Positions 1 to 5,131 of a stretch of 5,131 bases of DNA are shown here, piece after piece. The notes beneath the pieces are model-generated. The model saw only the letters and a list, made by a program, of their open reading frames with translations, made no database searches and was not told the DNA's origin. Position 1 is the stretch's first letter. Each line of letters starts with the position of its first letter. The position numbers and the translations under genes were made by a program. The stretch is from Alphaproteobacteria bacterium (GTDB taxonomy: Bacteria; Pseudomonadota; Alphaproteobacteria; SHNJ01): positions 1 to 5,131 of the forward strand of contig CANGQU010000074.1 in assembly GCA_947456345.1 (NCBI GenBank), written 5' to 3'.

Positions 1-1
1 A

Positions 2-529
2 AAAATCAGCGGGCGCGATAATTTTCCACCCGTTTTTGCCAGTTTCCGCCAGGTCTGGGGCGACGCTGCCGCCATATCCACCCAGCCGCCGCGCGCAGCA
101 GTGGCGTTGGACCGCATCCGCGATCCTGGCAATCTGGGCACGATGATACGCACCCTGCATGCCGCTGGGATTACCGATCTGATTGTAATCGGCGATGGCT
201 GCGATCCGTTCGGCTCCGAATGCGTACAGGCCAGCATGGGATCGATTTTCGCCATGCGCTTGTACAAAATGAGCGATGCCGATTTTTGCCGCCAGATGAA
301 AACCTGGCCCGGCGCTATCATTGGTGCTGATGCCAAGGGCAACGATTACCGCAAGCTTGCCGCCAAGCCCCCCATGATTCTGGTCATGGGCAGCGAGGCG
401 GATGGGCTATCGCCAACGATTGCCAAATCCTGCACCCACCAAGTATCCATCGCCATGCCGGGCGGGGCGGAATCGTTGAATGTCGGGGTCGCCTTGGGAA
501 TACTGGTGTATGGGGTTTTTAACATTTAA
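2..529 (+). CDS. TrmH/SpoU-family RNA 2'-O-methyltransferase, C-terminal part (5' end off window)
   Basis: The frame is open from base 2 to a TAA at 527-529, giving 175 visible residues. A GTG at 101 is in frame, but 33 coherent residues precede it, so the true start is outside the window. All three SPOUT methyltransferase motifs are present, in visible-residue numbering. Motif 1 is DPGNLGTMIR with N44 and R50, motif 2 is MGSEADGL at about 129-136, and motif 3 is PGGAESLNVGVALGI starting at P153. By family knowledge these enzymes bind S-adenosylmethionine in a trefoil knot formed by motifs 2 and 3, and methylate a ribose 2'-OH in rRNA or tRNA as cytosolic dimers. The motif 1 arginine is the usual catalytic residue. 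The missing N-terminus would carry the substrate-binding domain, so the target nucleotide (RlmB-, TrmH- or TsnR-like) cannot be assigned. No convincing terminator follows; the next gene starts 80 bases on in the same direction, so cotranscription is possible but unproven. Confidence 0.93.
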   Translation, partial: KISGRDNFPPVFASFRQVWGDAAAISTQPPRAAVALDRIRDPGNLGTMIRTLHAAGITDLIVIGDGCDPFGSECVQASMGSIFAMRLYKMSDADFCRQMKTWPGAIIGADAKGNDYRKLAAKPPMILVMGSEADGLSPTIAKSCTHQVSIAMPGGAESLNVGVALGILVYGVFNI

Positions 530-609
530 TTGCGGGCATTAAGCCAATTTCAATTTTTATCCCTTAAGCTTAGGCGAATCCAAAGGTCAAATTAAACGGT
601 TCGCTCCTG

Positions 610-2274
610 ATGCAAATTCCCCGCGATTTTATCCCCGCCGCCATGCCCGGCAACGAGGCCGAGCGTCTTCGCGCGTTGCAACGTTATGAAATTTTGGACA
701 CGTTGCCCGAAACTGCGTTTGATCGCATCACTCGTCTAGCTTCACAGATTTTGAATACGCCGATCGCATTGATATCGCTGTTGGATGGCAAGCGGCAGTG
801 GTTTAAATCCCATCACGGCTTGGACGTCCAAGAAACGCCGCGCGAACTGGCTTTTTGCGGCCATGCCATTTTACAAGAGGGCGTGATGGTGGTGCCGAAC
901 GCCACTTTGGATGTGCGTTTTGCAGGCAATCCGCTGGTGACCGAAAAGCCGGATATCCGATTTTATGCGGGCGCGCCGCTGGTGTCGCGGGATGGATTTA
1001 AATTGGGCACTTTGTGCGTTATCGACCGCAAGCCGAACGACGATTTCACGCCTGAGCAGCAAAAAATCCTGACCGATTTGGCGGCACTGGTGATCGATGA
1101 ATTGGACTTGCGCATTGCCATCAAGCGCGAAGTCATGGCCAACAAAGCCAAAAGCGATTTCCTGGCCAATATGAGCCATGAAATCAGAACGCCCATGAAC
1201 GGGGTGGTCGGTATGACCGCCTTGCTGCTAGAGACGCAATTAACACCCGAACAACGGGAATTCGCCGCCAATATTCAATATTCCGGCGAGACATTGTTGG
1301 GGGTCATCAACGATATTTTGGATTTCTCGAAGATCGAGGCGGGGATGCTGACCCTTACGCCCGAGCCCGTGAATTTACGCCACAAAATCCACCATATCAC
1401 TGATTGTTTCTTGTCCCAGTGCCGCGATAAAAATTTATCGTTGATGATCGATTATCCCACCAATCTGCCCGAATCCTTTATGGGCGACAGAATCCGCATC
1501 CGGCAGATTTTCAACAATCTTTTGGGCAATGCGATCAAGTTCACCGCCCATGGTTCGATTACCGTGCGCGTGCGTTGCCTGGAAAATGACGGCACAACGG
1601 CGTGGATTGAATGCAGCGTCACCGATACCGGTATAGGCATACCCGCCGACAAGCTGGGGACGATTTTCGATAAATTCACCCAGGCTGATGCCACCACTAC
1701 GCGCAAATTCGGCGGCACAGGGTTGGGCCTGGCCATTGTCAAAAAGCTGGTGGAGATGATGGGCGGCAAGATAAGTGTGCAAAGTGAGCTTGGCAAAGGA
1801 TCGATATTTACATTCACTTTGCCACTAGAAGCTGTAGTTGAACAGGCGGATGTGCCCAAATCTACGCCAGCCGTTGCAGCGCCAATCAAAGATTTTTCGC
1901 ATTTGCGCATTTTGGTGGGCGAAGACAATGCGATCAACCGCATGATCATCCAAAAAATGTTGGTACGGACGGGGTGCCGTGTGGATGTGGTGGATGATGG
2001 GGAGCAGGTTTTACAAAAACTGGCGCAACAGAATTATGATTTGATTTTAATGGATTGCATGATGCCGGAATTGGACGGGTTTGCCACAACGCAAAGAATC
2101 CGCAGCGGCATCAAAGCGGCAACGCCCATCATCGCCCTTACCGCCTATGCGATGGCCGAGGATAAAAAACGTTGTATGGATGCCGGGATGAACGCGGTCT
2201 TAACCAAACCATTAAGCAGTGCGGAATTATACGCGGCGATTGAAAGCGCCTTGGCCGCAGCGGCCAAGGCTTAG
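610..2274 (+). CDS. soluble hybrid sensor histidine kinase, GAF-HisKA-HATPase-REC
   Basis: This is a complete 554-residue gene. A GAF sensor domain lies at about residues 37-165, after the conserved entry [21 protein letters not shown] short helical linker leads to the HisKA domain, with phospho-accepting H190 in SHEIRTP. The ATPase domain (about 290-405) shows the N box [10 protein letters not shown] (N303, N307), G1 DTGIGI (339-344), the F box FDKF (353-356) and G2 GGTGLGL (368-374). A linker rich in A and P joins it to a C-terminal receiver domain (about 431-545). That domain has acidic E438/D439, phospho-acceptor D482 in [12 protein letters not shown]511 and K533, so kinase and receiver both look active. 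There is no signal peptide or membrane segment, so it should sense a cytosolic cue through GAF; the ligand is unknown. A hybrid kinase normally passes phosphate through an HPt protein to a separate regulator, and neither is in this window. ATG 610 has no clear Shine-Dalgarno; ATG 643 (residue 12) is an alternative start that keeps every domain. Confidence 0.95.
   Translation: MQIPRDFIPAAMPGNEAERLRALQRYEILDTLPETAFDRITRLASQILNTPIALISLLDGKRQWFKSHHGLDVQETPRELAFCGHAILQEGVMVVPNATLDVRFAGNPLVTEKPDIRFYAGAPLVSRDGFKLGTLCVIDRKPNDDFTPEQQKILTDLAALVIDELDLRIAIKREVMANKAKSDFLANMSHEIRTPMNGVVGMTALLLETQLTPEQREFAANIQYSGETLLGVINDILDFSKIEAGMLTLTPEPVNLRHKIHHITDCFLSQCRDKNLSLMIDYPTNLPESFMGDRIRIRQIFNNLLGNAIKFTAHGSITVRVRCLENDGTTAWIECSVTDTGIGIPADKLGTIFDKFTQADATTTRKFGGTGLGLAIVKKLVEMMGGKISVQSELGKGSIFTFTLPLEAVVEQADVPKSTPAVAAPIKDFSHLRILVGEDNAINRMIIQKMLVRTGCRVDVVDDGEQVLQKLAQQNYDLILMDCMMPELDGFATTQRIRSGIKAATPIIALTAYAMAEDKKRCMDAGMNAVLTKPLSSAELYAAIESALAAAAKA
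2248..2270. terminator. perfect 23-base palindrome at a convergent gene junction, possible terminator
   Basis: Arms GCCTTGGCCGC (2248-2258) and GCGGCCAAGGC (2260-2270) are perfect reverse complements around a single A. The palindrome lies within the last codons of the kinase gene (its Ala-rich tail) and directly abuts the decarboxylase stop codon. On the plus strand it is followed by the moderately T-rich TTAGTTCATTT, on the minus strand by CGCTTTCAATC. Neither is a real U-tract, so intrinsic termination is plausible but weak. A role as a 3'-end stabilising hairpin for both convergent transcripts is equally possible. The inverted repeat is certain; its function is inferred. Confidence 0.5.
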
Positions 2275-3590
2275 TTCATTTCCGTTTCGCGCTCTTCGCG
2301 GCGTTGCAACAGCATATTTAAATTGAACACCGTATCGGGGCGCACCACGCGGCGGTCGGTTTTCGGCTGATAATCCGGCATGCGCAATAACGGTTCGTCC
2401 CACACCTCGACCGTGATGCTCTCGCCCGACAGGCCGTTGAATTGCGACCGCATGCTGGTGCAATAGGCGCCTAGCTGGCCGATTTCTAGCCAATCCCCCT
2501 CGACCACATCTTCGGGCAGCACATAGGGGCCGCGCATGACGTCGATCGAATCACAGGTTGGGCCGAATAATTTAAACGATTTGAACGCGGCTTTATGCTC
2601 GCTGCCCGAGGCGCGGAGCAGTTTTACCGGATAGCGGTTGTTCAAAATCCCGGCATCGAATAAGCTGCCATACACGCCGTCATTGATATACAGGGCATCT
2701 CCTTTGCGCAATTCCACCTGGACGATCAAGGAGCCCGCTTCGGCCACAAGTGCGCGGCCAGGCTCGCACCATACTTCGGTGGTGGCGGGCAGGGCGATTT
2801 CAACAAGCGCGGCCTTGATCGCTTCTATATAGCGGGCCAAGGGCGGGATGGTGCTGCCGGGATAAGCTGCGGGAAAACCGCCGCCAATATCCAAGATGTC
2901 AATGGCAACGCCGGATTTTTTGGCAACTTGGGCGGCCAACAGGATGCCGCGGCGATACGCCTCGGGATGCAAACATTGCGAGCCGACGTGAAAGCACAAG
3001 CCGACTTTGGCGGCGATTTTATCGGCCGCTTGTAGCAATTCGATGGCCAACGCCGGTAGGGCGCCGAATTTCGACACCAATTCGTGCTGCGCTACGCCGC
3101 GCGGGATGGCCAGGCGGACATGCAGGCGCAAATCGGTGGCGGCATTCGTCGCTTCGATGATTTTTTGCAATTCTTCGCGAGAATCCAACACGAAATCGCG
3201 CACGCCGAATTTGAAATACGCTTCGCGGATGGCGGCGCGGTTTTTCACGGGATGCATGAAATGCAGCTGCGCGAAGGGGGCGACGCGCCGGACGAGCCGC
3301 ATTTCATTTAACGAGCCGACGTCGAAATGGGTGATTCCGGCCTGGGTTAAATAGCGCAAAGTGGCGGGTTCAGGGTTGCATTTGACCGCATACAATACTT
3401 TGCCTGGGAAATTGCGCAAAAACCACTGCGCTGCGTCTTGCAACGGCGCGGGGCGCACGCAATGCACCGGCACGGCCGGACGCAATTCGTTAATCAAAGT
3501 TTCGACGCTGGCAAAGCTGCGCAAATCCGCGCCGACGCTGTGAGCGTCGGTTGAAGCGAAATTTTGCCAAGTAGCGAGCTGTTTTTCCAT
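2271..3590 (-). CDS. odc: fold type III PLP-dependent ornithine (or lysine/ornithine) decarboxylase
   Basis: This 439-residue protein belongs to the alanine-racemase-fold decarboxylases. The expected role is ornithine to putrescine plus CO2, the entry to polyamine synthesis, as a cytosolic homodimer. The motifs appear in order: the PLP Schiff-base lysine K70 in [15 protein letters not shown] (90-96); MHPVK (112-116); VLDSREEL (134-141); H201 in FHVGSQC; the phosphate-binding DIGGGFP (234-240); CEPGRA (275-280); NDGVYGS (303-309); catalytic-type C346-D347 in GPTCDSID; and [13 protein letters not shown] (374-386). The CDS/CDG motif with the Cys-Asp pair favours ornithine/lysine decarboxylase over diaminopimelate decarboxylase. 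An extension of about 45 residues precedes the usual core, so it is longer than the roughly 380-residue members I know. The motifs do not settle ornithine versus lysine, and bifunctional enzymes exist in this group. ATG 3590 has AGG at 3596-3598 with 5-base spacing. The gene ends in the kinase stop codon, and its leader carries a terminator, implying regulation by attenuation. Confidence 0.9.
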   Translation of the reverse strand: MEKQLATWQNFASTDAHSVGADLRSFASVETLINELRPAVPVHCVRPAPLQDAAQWFLRNFPGKVLYAVKCNPEPATLRYLTQAGITHFDVGSLNEMRLVRRVAPFAQLHFMHPVKNRAAIREAYFKFGVRDFVLDSREELQKIIEATNAATDLRLHVRLAIPRGVAQHELVSKFGALPALAIELLQAADKIAAKVGLCFHVGSQCLHPEAYRRGILLAAQVAKKSGVAIDILDIGGGFPAAYPGSTIPPLARYIEAIKAALVEIALPATTEVWCEPGRALVAEAGSLIVQVELRKGDALYINDGVYGSLFDAGILNNRYPVKLLRASGSEHKAAFKSFKLFGPTCDSIDVMRGPYVLPEDVVEGDWLEIGQLGAYCTSMRSQFNGLSGESITVEVWDEPLLRMPDYQPKTDRRVVRPDTVFNLNMLLQRREERETEMN

Positions 3591-3595
3591 CGTTA

Positions 3596-3598
3596 CCT
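3596..3598 (-). promoter_or_regulatory. ribosome binding site of the decarboxylase
   Basis: On the minus strand TTAGGTAACG leads directly into ATG 3590. The AGG core sits 5 bases from the start codon, which supports this start although the site is short. The spacer sequence GTAACG (3596-3591) is complementary to CGTTAC at 3879-3874 within the leader, so occlusion by long-range pairing is conceivable but unproven. Confidence 0.5.
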
Positions 3599-3611
3599 AA
3601 AATCCAATACC

Positions 3612-3649
3612 AAAAAAAATTAAAACCAAATGGGCATGATTAATGCCCA
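3612..3649 (-). terminator. intrinsic terminator in the decarboxylase leader (attenuator)
   Basis: Read on the minus strand, TGGGCAT (3649-3643) and ATGCCCA (3637-3631) pair perfectly over a 5-base loop TAATC, with a possible G-U extension (3650/3630). The stem is followed by a long T-rich tract ending in eight consecutive Ts (3619-3612). This is a standard Rho-independent terminator in form. It lies about 20 bases before the decarboxylase start and has no established gene in front of it, so its natural reading is premature termination of the decarboxylase transcript. The loop also holds a TAA in frame with an upstream open reading frame. A second hairpin just upstream, GCCGCA (3676-3671) with TGCGGC (3657-3652), stacks close to it. 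Confidence 0.75.
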
Positions 3650-3702
3650 CAGCCGCAATTCCCAAAGGGGTGCGGCGACATACGGTCGGTGTCCGGTTGC
3701 AT
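3640..3702 (-). other. candidate leader-peptide ORF ending in the terminator loop
   Basis: ATG at 3702 opens a 20-codon frame ending SPHPFGNCGCGH, with its TAA (3642-3640) in the loop of the intrinsic terminator. GGG at 3711-3709 is a weak Shine-Dalgarno 6 bases upstream. The ATG lies at the loop/3' arm of the hairpin GGTTGC-CAAT-GCAACC, which could hide it. A shorter ATG start exists at 3681, and the frame is open further upstream to a GTG at 3855 (71 codons). A ribosome reaching the stop would cover the terminator's 5' arm and favour readthrough into the decarboxylase gene. I do not recognise the peptide. The frame could be fortuitous, since conserved RNA structure alone explains the region. 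Confidence 0.2.
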
Positions 3703-4030
3703 TGGCAACCCGATCAACCGCCGCGATGCGGTGGTATCAATGTTGGAGTTGTAGATAAAAGGAAGAGTTCGCGCCAAACCGCTTCGCCCAGTTACGGGCG
3801 ATGGTGCGGATAGATAAACATTGTGGCGGAACAGCGGCTTGCACCCTCTGTCCACCTGGCACCAAAAGGTGCTGTAACGGTCCCAATCTCATCGATTCAT
3901 TCCCATTGAATTAGAGGAAAACCAACAAACCAGGACACTCCCGTCGTTACGTAACCAGCTTGATTTATAAGTTAGCTTACAACCAGCCAGCAGGCAGAGG
4001 CACGTGCGTTCGCGTCTAGAATTACTTTCT

Positions 4031-4053
4031 ATTATAATTGCAGGGGATTGCAA
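4031..4053 (-). promoter_or_regulatory. promoter of the leader-decarboxylase unit, with an operator-like inverted repeat
   Basis: The minus strand reads TATAAT, an exact -10 consensus, at 4036-4031, placing the transcript start near 4024. No good -35 hexamer stands at 16-18 bases; the nearest TTG-type hexamer, TTGTTG, is only 14 bases upstream. Immediately upstream of the -10 is TTGCA-6 nt-TGCAA (4053-4038), an inverted repeat filling the spacer region, where a repressor or activator could bind. The weak -35 would suit an activator-dependent promoter. The -10 match and repeat are seen; the regulation is inferred. Confidence 0.45.
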
Positions 4054-4062
4054 CAATTATTT

Positions 4063-4148
4063 TCGGGTGGCCCAATTTTTTTTGGGGCGGTGACAATTTT
4101 GCTGGCGGCGTAGCCCACCGCCCCACCCGAGCACGAGCGAGGCGGTGG
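4063..4148. repeat. GC-rich nested inverted-repeat element, REP-like or terminator
   Basis: Three perfect, mutually competing stems occupy 86 bases: TCGGGTGG (4063-4070) with CCACCCGA (4123-4130); TGGGGCGGTG (4083-4092) with CACCGCCCCA (4116-4125); and CCACCGCC (4115-4122) with GGCGGTGG (4141-4148). The last hairpin begins four bases after the stop codon of the minus-strand gene at 4153, so it could serve as that gene's terminator or 3' stabiliser. No U-tract follows it on that strand. On the plus strand eight Ts (4076-4083) follow the first arm. The composition differs sharply from the AT-rich flanks, as in interspersed palindromic repeats, but only one copy is in this window. Confidence 0.45.
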
Positions 4149-4152
4149 AAAT

Positions 4153-4938
4153 TTATCCTCTTGCGTTTGCTAGTTTTGTCAGACGGATGACTGCGAGCGC
4201 TGGAGGTTGACAGGTAATGCCAAAATCCCCGGCGATGGAGCGGGCGATTGTCTGTCGTACCGCTTCGGGCATGGCATCGGCGGTGAAATCCACGCTGGCC
4301 GCTTGTTCGGCCGACACGCCCAGCAAACCAAGTTTTTGGCGTATGAACAGTGCATATTCAGCGGCGGCGATTACATCAGCATTGTATAATGACGGCTGTC
4401 CCAGGGCGCGGTTAAAAACTATGGCCAGTTTTTCTTGGCCAGAAATCATACCCAGGAATGGTTGCAATGCATCCGGCTGATCCAGCCCGGCGCGGTGCGC
4501 GATTTGTTTTTGCATCAGTGCATCGCTCAAAAGCGCGTTCACATTCTCAGCCTGGGTGAAATCGGTTTTGTGATGGCGCTTTGGCGCAACTGTTAAATTG
4601 TATTCACGGCAATAATGGGCGGCAATTTTGCCCTGGATCGCGGGCGGGCAGGGGGCAGTCATGTCAATATCCCGCATATGCTCAGGCACATTCATAATGG
4701 ATCGTGATAGTAATCCGCTCAGGATCCTGGCAGGATTTGTTTTGGAAGCATCATCGGCATCTTCCAAGGGGTTGTTACCCCGAATGTAATCCGCCAATTG
4801 CCCATATTCCGCTGGAATTCTCGCGGGGCTGCTTGGACACCCAGTCTTCACGAAATACAAATAATCGGCAAGATAGTCGCGGTTTAAAACCGCTTGAATC
4901 CCGGCATAAGTGTTTAAATCATAGGGTGTATCGCTCAT
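4153..4938 (-). CDS. hypothetical protein, 261 residues
   Basis: I do not recognise this protein. ATG 4938 is chosen as the start because the minus strand reads GGAGATTGAG directly before it, a strong Shine-Dalgarno 5-6 bases away. A TTG four codons upstream is in frame, but it would place the start on the binding site itself. The protein looks soluble and mainly helical, with no signal peptide and no membrane segment long enough to trust. The N-terminus is Tyr-rich (DLNTYAGIQ, then YLADYLYF at 22-29). An acidic stretch follows (LEDADD, 58-63), then a basic patch KRHHK (120-124). The C-terminal half is Ala-rich and helix-prone, ending in a basic tail. The four cysteines (34, 97, 110, 243) form no metal-binding pattern. 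The full length, strong ribosome binding site, following hairpin and normal-looking composition support a real gene. It stands alone, oriented toward the decarboxylase leader, and context gives no function. Confidence 0.75.
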   Translation of the reverse strand: MSDTPYDLNTYAGIQAVLNRDYLADYLYFVKTGCPSSPARIPAEYGQLADYIRGNNPLEDADDASKTNPARILSGLLSRSIMNVPEHMRDIDMTAPCPPAIQGKIAAHYCREYNLTVAPKRHHKTDFTQAENVNALLSDALMQKQIAHRAGLDQPDALQPFLGMISGQEKLAIVFNRALGQPSLYNADVIAAAEYALFIRQKLGLLGVSAEQAASVDFTADAMPEAVRQTIARSIAGDFGITCQPPALAVIRLTKLANARG

Positions 4939-4943
4939 CTCAA

Positions 4944-4948
4944 TCTCC
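4944..4948 (-). promoter_or_regulatory. ribosome binding site of the hypothetical gene
   Basis: GGAGA on the minus strand lies 5 bases before ATG 4938 and decides the start against the in-frame TTG at 4950. It is the strongest Shine-Dalgarno in the window. Confidence 0.75.
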
Positions 4949-4950
4949 AA

Positions 4951-5131
4951 AAACTAGATAGTGTTTATGCCATAGCGCGGCCTTGGCCGGGCGAACCAGA
5001 GATTTTGGGTGATTGATGGCTAGTAGAATGAAATAGACAAAATCAGCAAAACGCAAGGTCGCCCCAGGGTTCTAGGCGCGCCACCAAAAGCTAAAAAACT
5101 GCGTTGCGTTGAATGTCATGCGATTACTATG
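4951..5131. other. upstream region of the hypothetical gene, no gene identified
   Basis: No supported gene lies between the hypothetical gene's binding site and the right edge. It should contain that gene's minus-strand promoter, but I find no convincing -35/-10 pair; TATCTA close to the start is the only -10-like hexamer and is poorly placed. A short inverted repeat CGGCC-TT-GGCCG sits at 4978-4989. AACGCAA (5050-5056) and TTGCGTT (5104-5110) are complementary but 47 bases apart and probably coincidental. Confidence 0.4.

Larger units (their letters stand above)
3612..4024 (-). promoter_or_regulatory. speF-type structured leader RNA of the decarboxylase gene
   Basis: This stretch of about 410 bases between a perfect -10 box and an intrinsic terminator lacks a convincing gene but is rich in clean hairpins on the minus strand. 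These are GCACC-UUUU-GGUGC (3872-3859), UCGCCC-6 nt-GGGCGA (3801-3784), CCGC-3 nt-GCGG (3731-3721), GGUUGC-CAAU-GCAACC (3710-3695), GCCGCA/UGCGGC (3676-3652) and the terminator. GUUACGUAAC (3955-3946) is self-complementary, and UUUAUCUA occurs twice (3818-3811 and 3759-3752). From established knowledge, comparative genomics described a speF leader motif, an Rfam family, upstream of alphaproteobacterial genes for eukaryotic-like ornithine decarboxylase. Position, strand, length and downstream gene all match that family here. The family name is inferred from context and recall; no covariance search was possible. The likely role is feedback control of polyamine synthesis through termination or readthrough. 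Confidence 0.6.

Noticed and set aside
101..103. GTG 101 as the real start of the methyltransferase
   Set aside because: The frame stays open to the left edge with plausible protein sequence, and starting here would cut directly into motif 1 and remove the substrate-binding domain.
530..609. Terminator or promoter between the methyltransferase and the kinase
   Set aside because: The only hairpin, GGC-ATTAA-GCC, is three base pairs, and the best -35/-10 pair (TTGCGG, 18 bases, TTTTTA) is poor. Nothing here can be called with confidence.
3640..3855. A 71-codon minus-strand frame starting at GTG 3855, as an ordinary protein gene
   Set aside because: It has no ribosome binding site, begins inside a hairpin-rich region, ends inside a terminator stem-loop, and overlaps what looks like a structured leader RNA. 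Only its 3' end is retained, as a low-confidence leader-peptide candidate.
3612..4024. tmRNA, RNase P RNA or SRP RNA
   Set aside because: Length and terminator would allow tmRNA or RNase P RNA. However, I could not find a tmRNA tag sequence with CCA end, the RNase P GAGGAAAGTCC-type core, or the SRP GGAAG-type apical loop.
4948..4950. TTG at 4950 as the start of the hypothetical gene
   Set aside because: It overlaps the GGAG Shine-Dalgarno that is ideally spaced for ATG 4938, so the ATG is the better start.
4980..4989. GCCTTGGCCG shared with the palindrome at 2248-2257, as a dispersed repeat
   Set aside because: A ten-base match of simple GC-rich palindromic sequence is not enough to claim a repeat family, and the flanks do not match.
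5072..5131. Tail of another minus-strand gene entering from the right edge (19 codons then TAG)
   Set aside because: Nineteen open codons are expected by chance and the encoded residues show no recognisable motif.

Overview
The window looks like chromosomal DNA from an alphaproteobacterium of moderate GC content, roughly half G+C by eye. The case rests on a fold type III (eukaryotic-like) ornithine decarboxylase of the kind common in Alphaproteobacteria. This gene is preceded by a long, structured leader that fits the alphaproteobacterial speF leader family. No genus can be named from the sequence, and there are no insertion sequences, tRNAs, rRNAs, CRISPR arrays or phage genes.

Layout. Bases 2-529 (+) hold the C-terminal SPOUT domain of a TrmH/SpoU-type RNA ribose methyltransferase whose start lies off the left edge. 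After an 80-base gap comes a complete soluble hybrid histidine kinase, GAF-HisKA-HATPase-REC (610-2274, +). It converges on the decarboxylase gene (2271-3590, -), and the two stop codons interlock in the four bases TTAG. A perfect 23-base palindrome abuts this junction. Upstream of the decarboxylase, 3591-4152 has no convincing protein gene. On the minus strand it carries a perfect TATAAT -10 box (4031-4036), several clean hairpins, and an intrinsic terminator (3612-3649) ending about 20 bases before the start codon. This is the architecture of a transcription-attenuating leader RNA about 410 nt long. Bases 4063-4148 form a compact GC-rich nest of inverted repeats. Bases 4153-4938 (-) encode an unrecognised 261-residue protein with a strong ribosome binding site. 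Bases 4939-5131 hold its upstream region and nothing else certain.

How the genes relate. The methyltransferase, kinase and hypothetical gene look like independent neighbours. The one functional unit visible is the leader plus the decarboxylase, in which putrescine (or cadaverine) synthesis would be switched by termination at 3612-3649. The most interesting detail is that a reading frame ends with its stop codon in the loop of that terminator. A ribosome finishing this frame would melt the terminator, so the switch could depend on a leader peptide as well as, or instead of, on direct RNA sensing.
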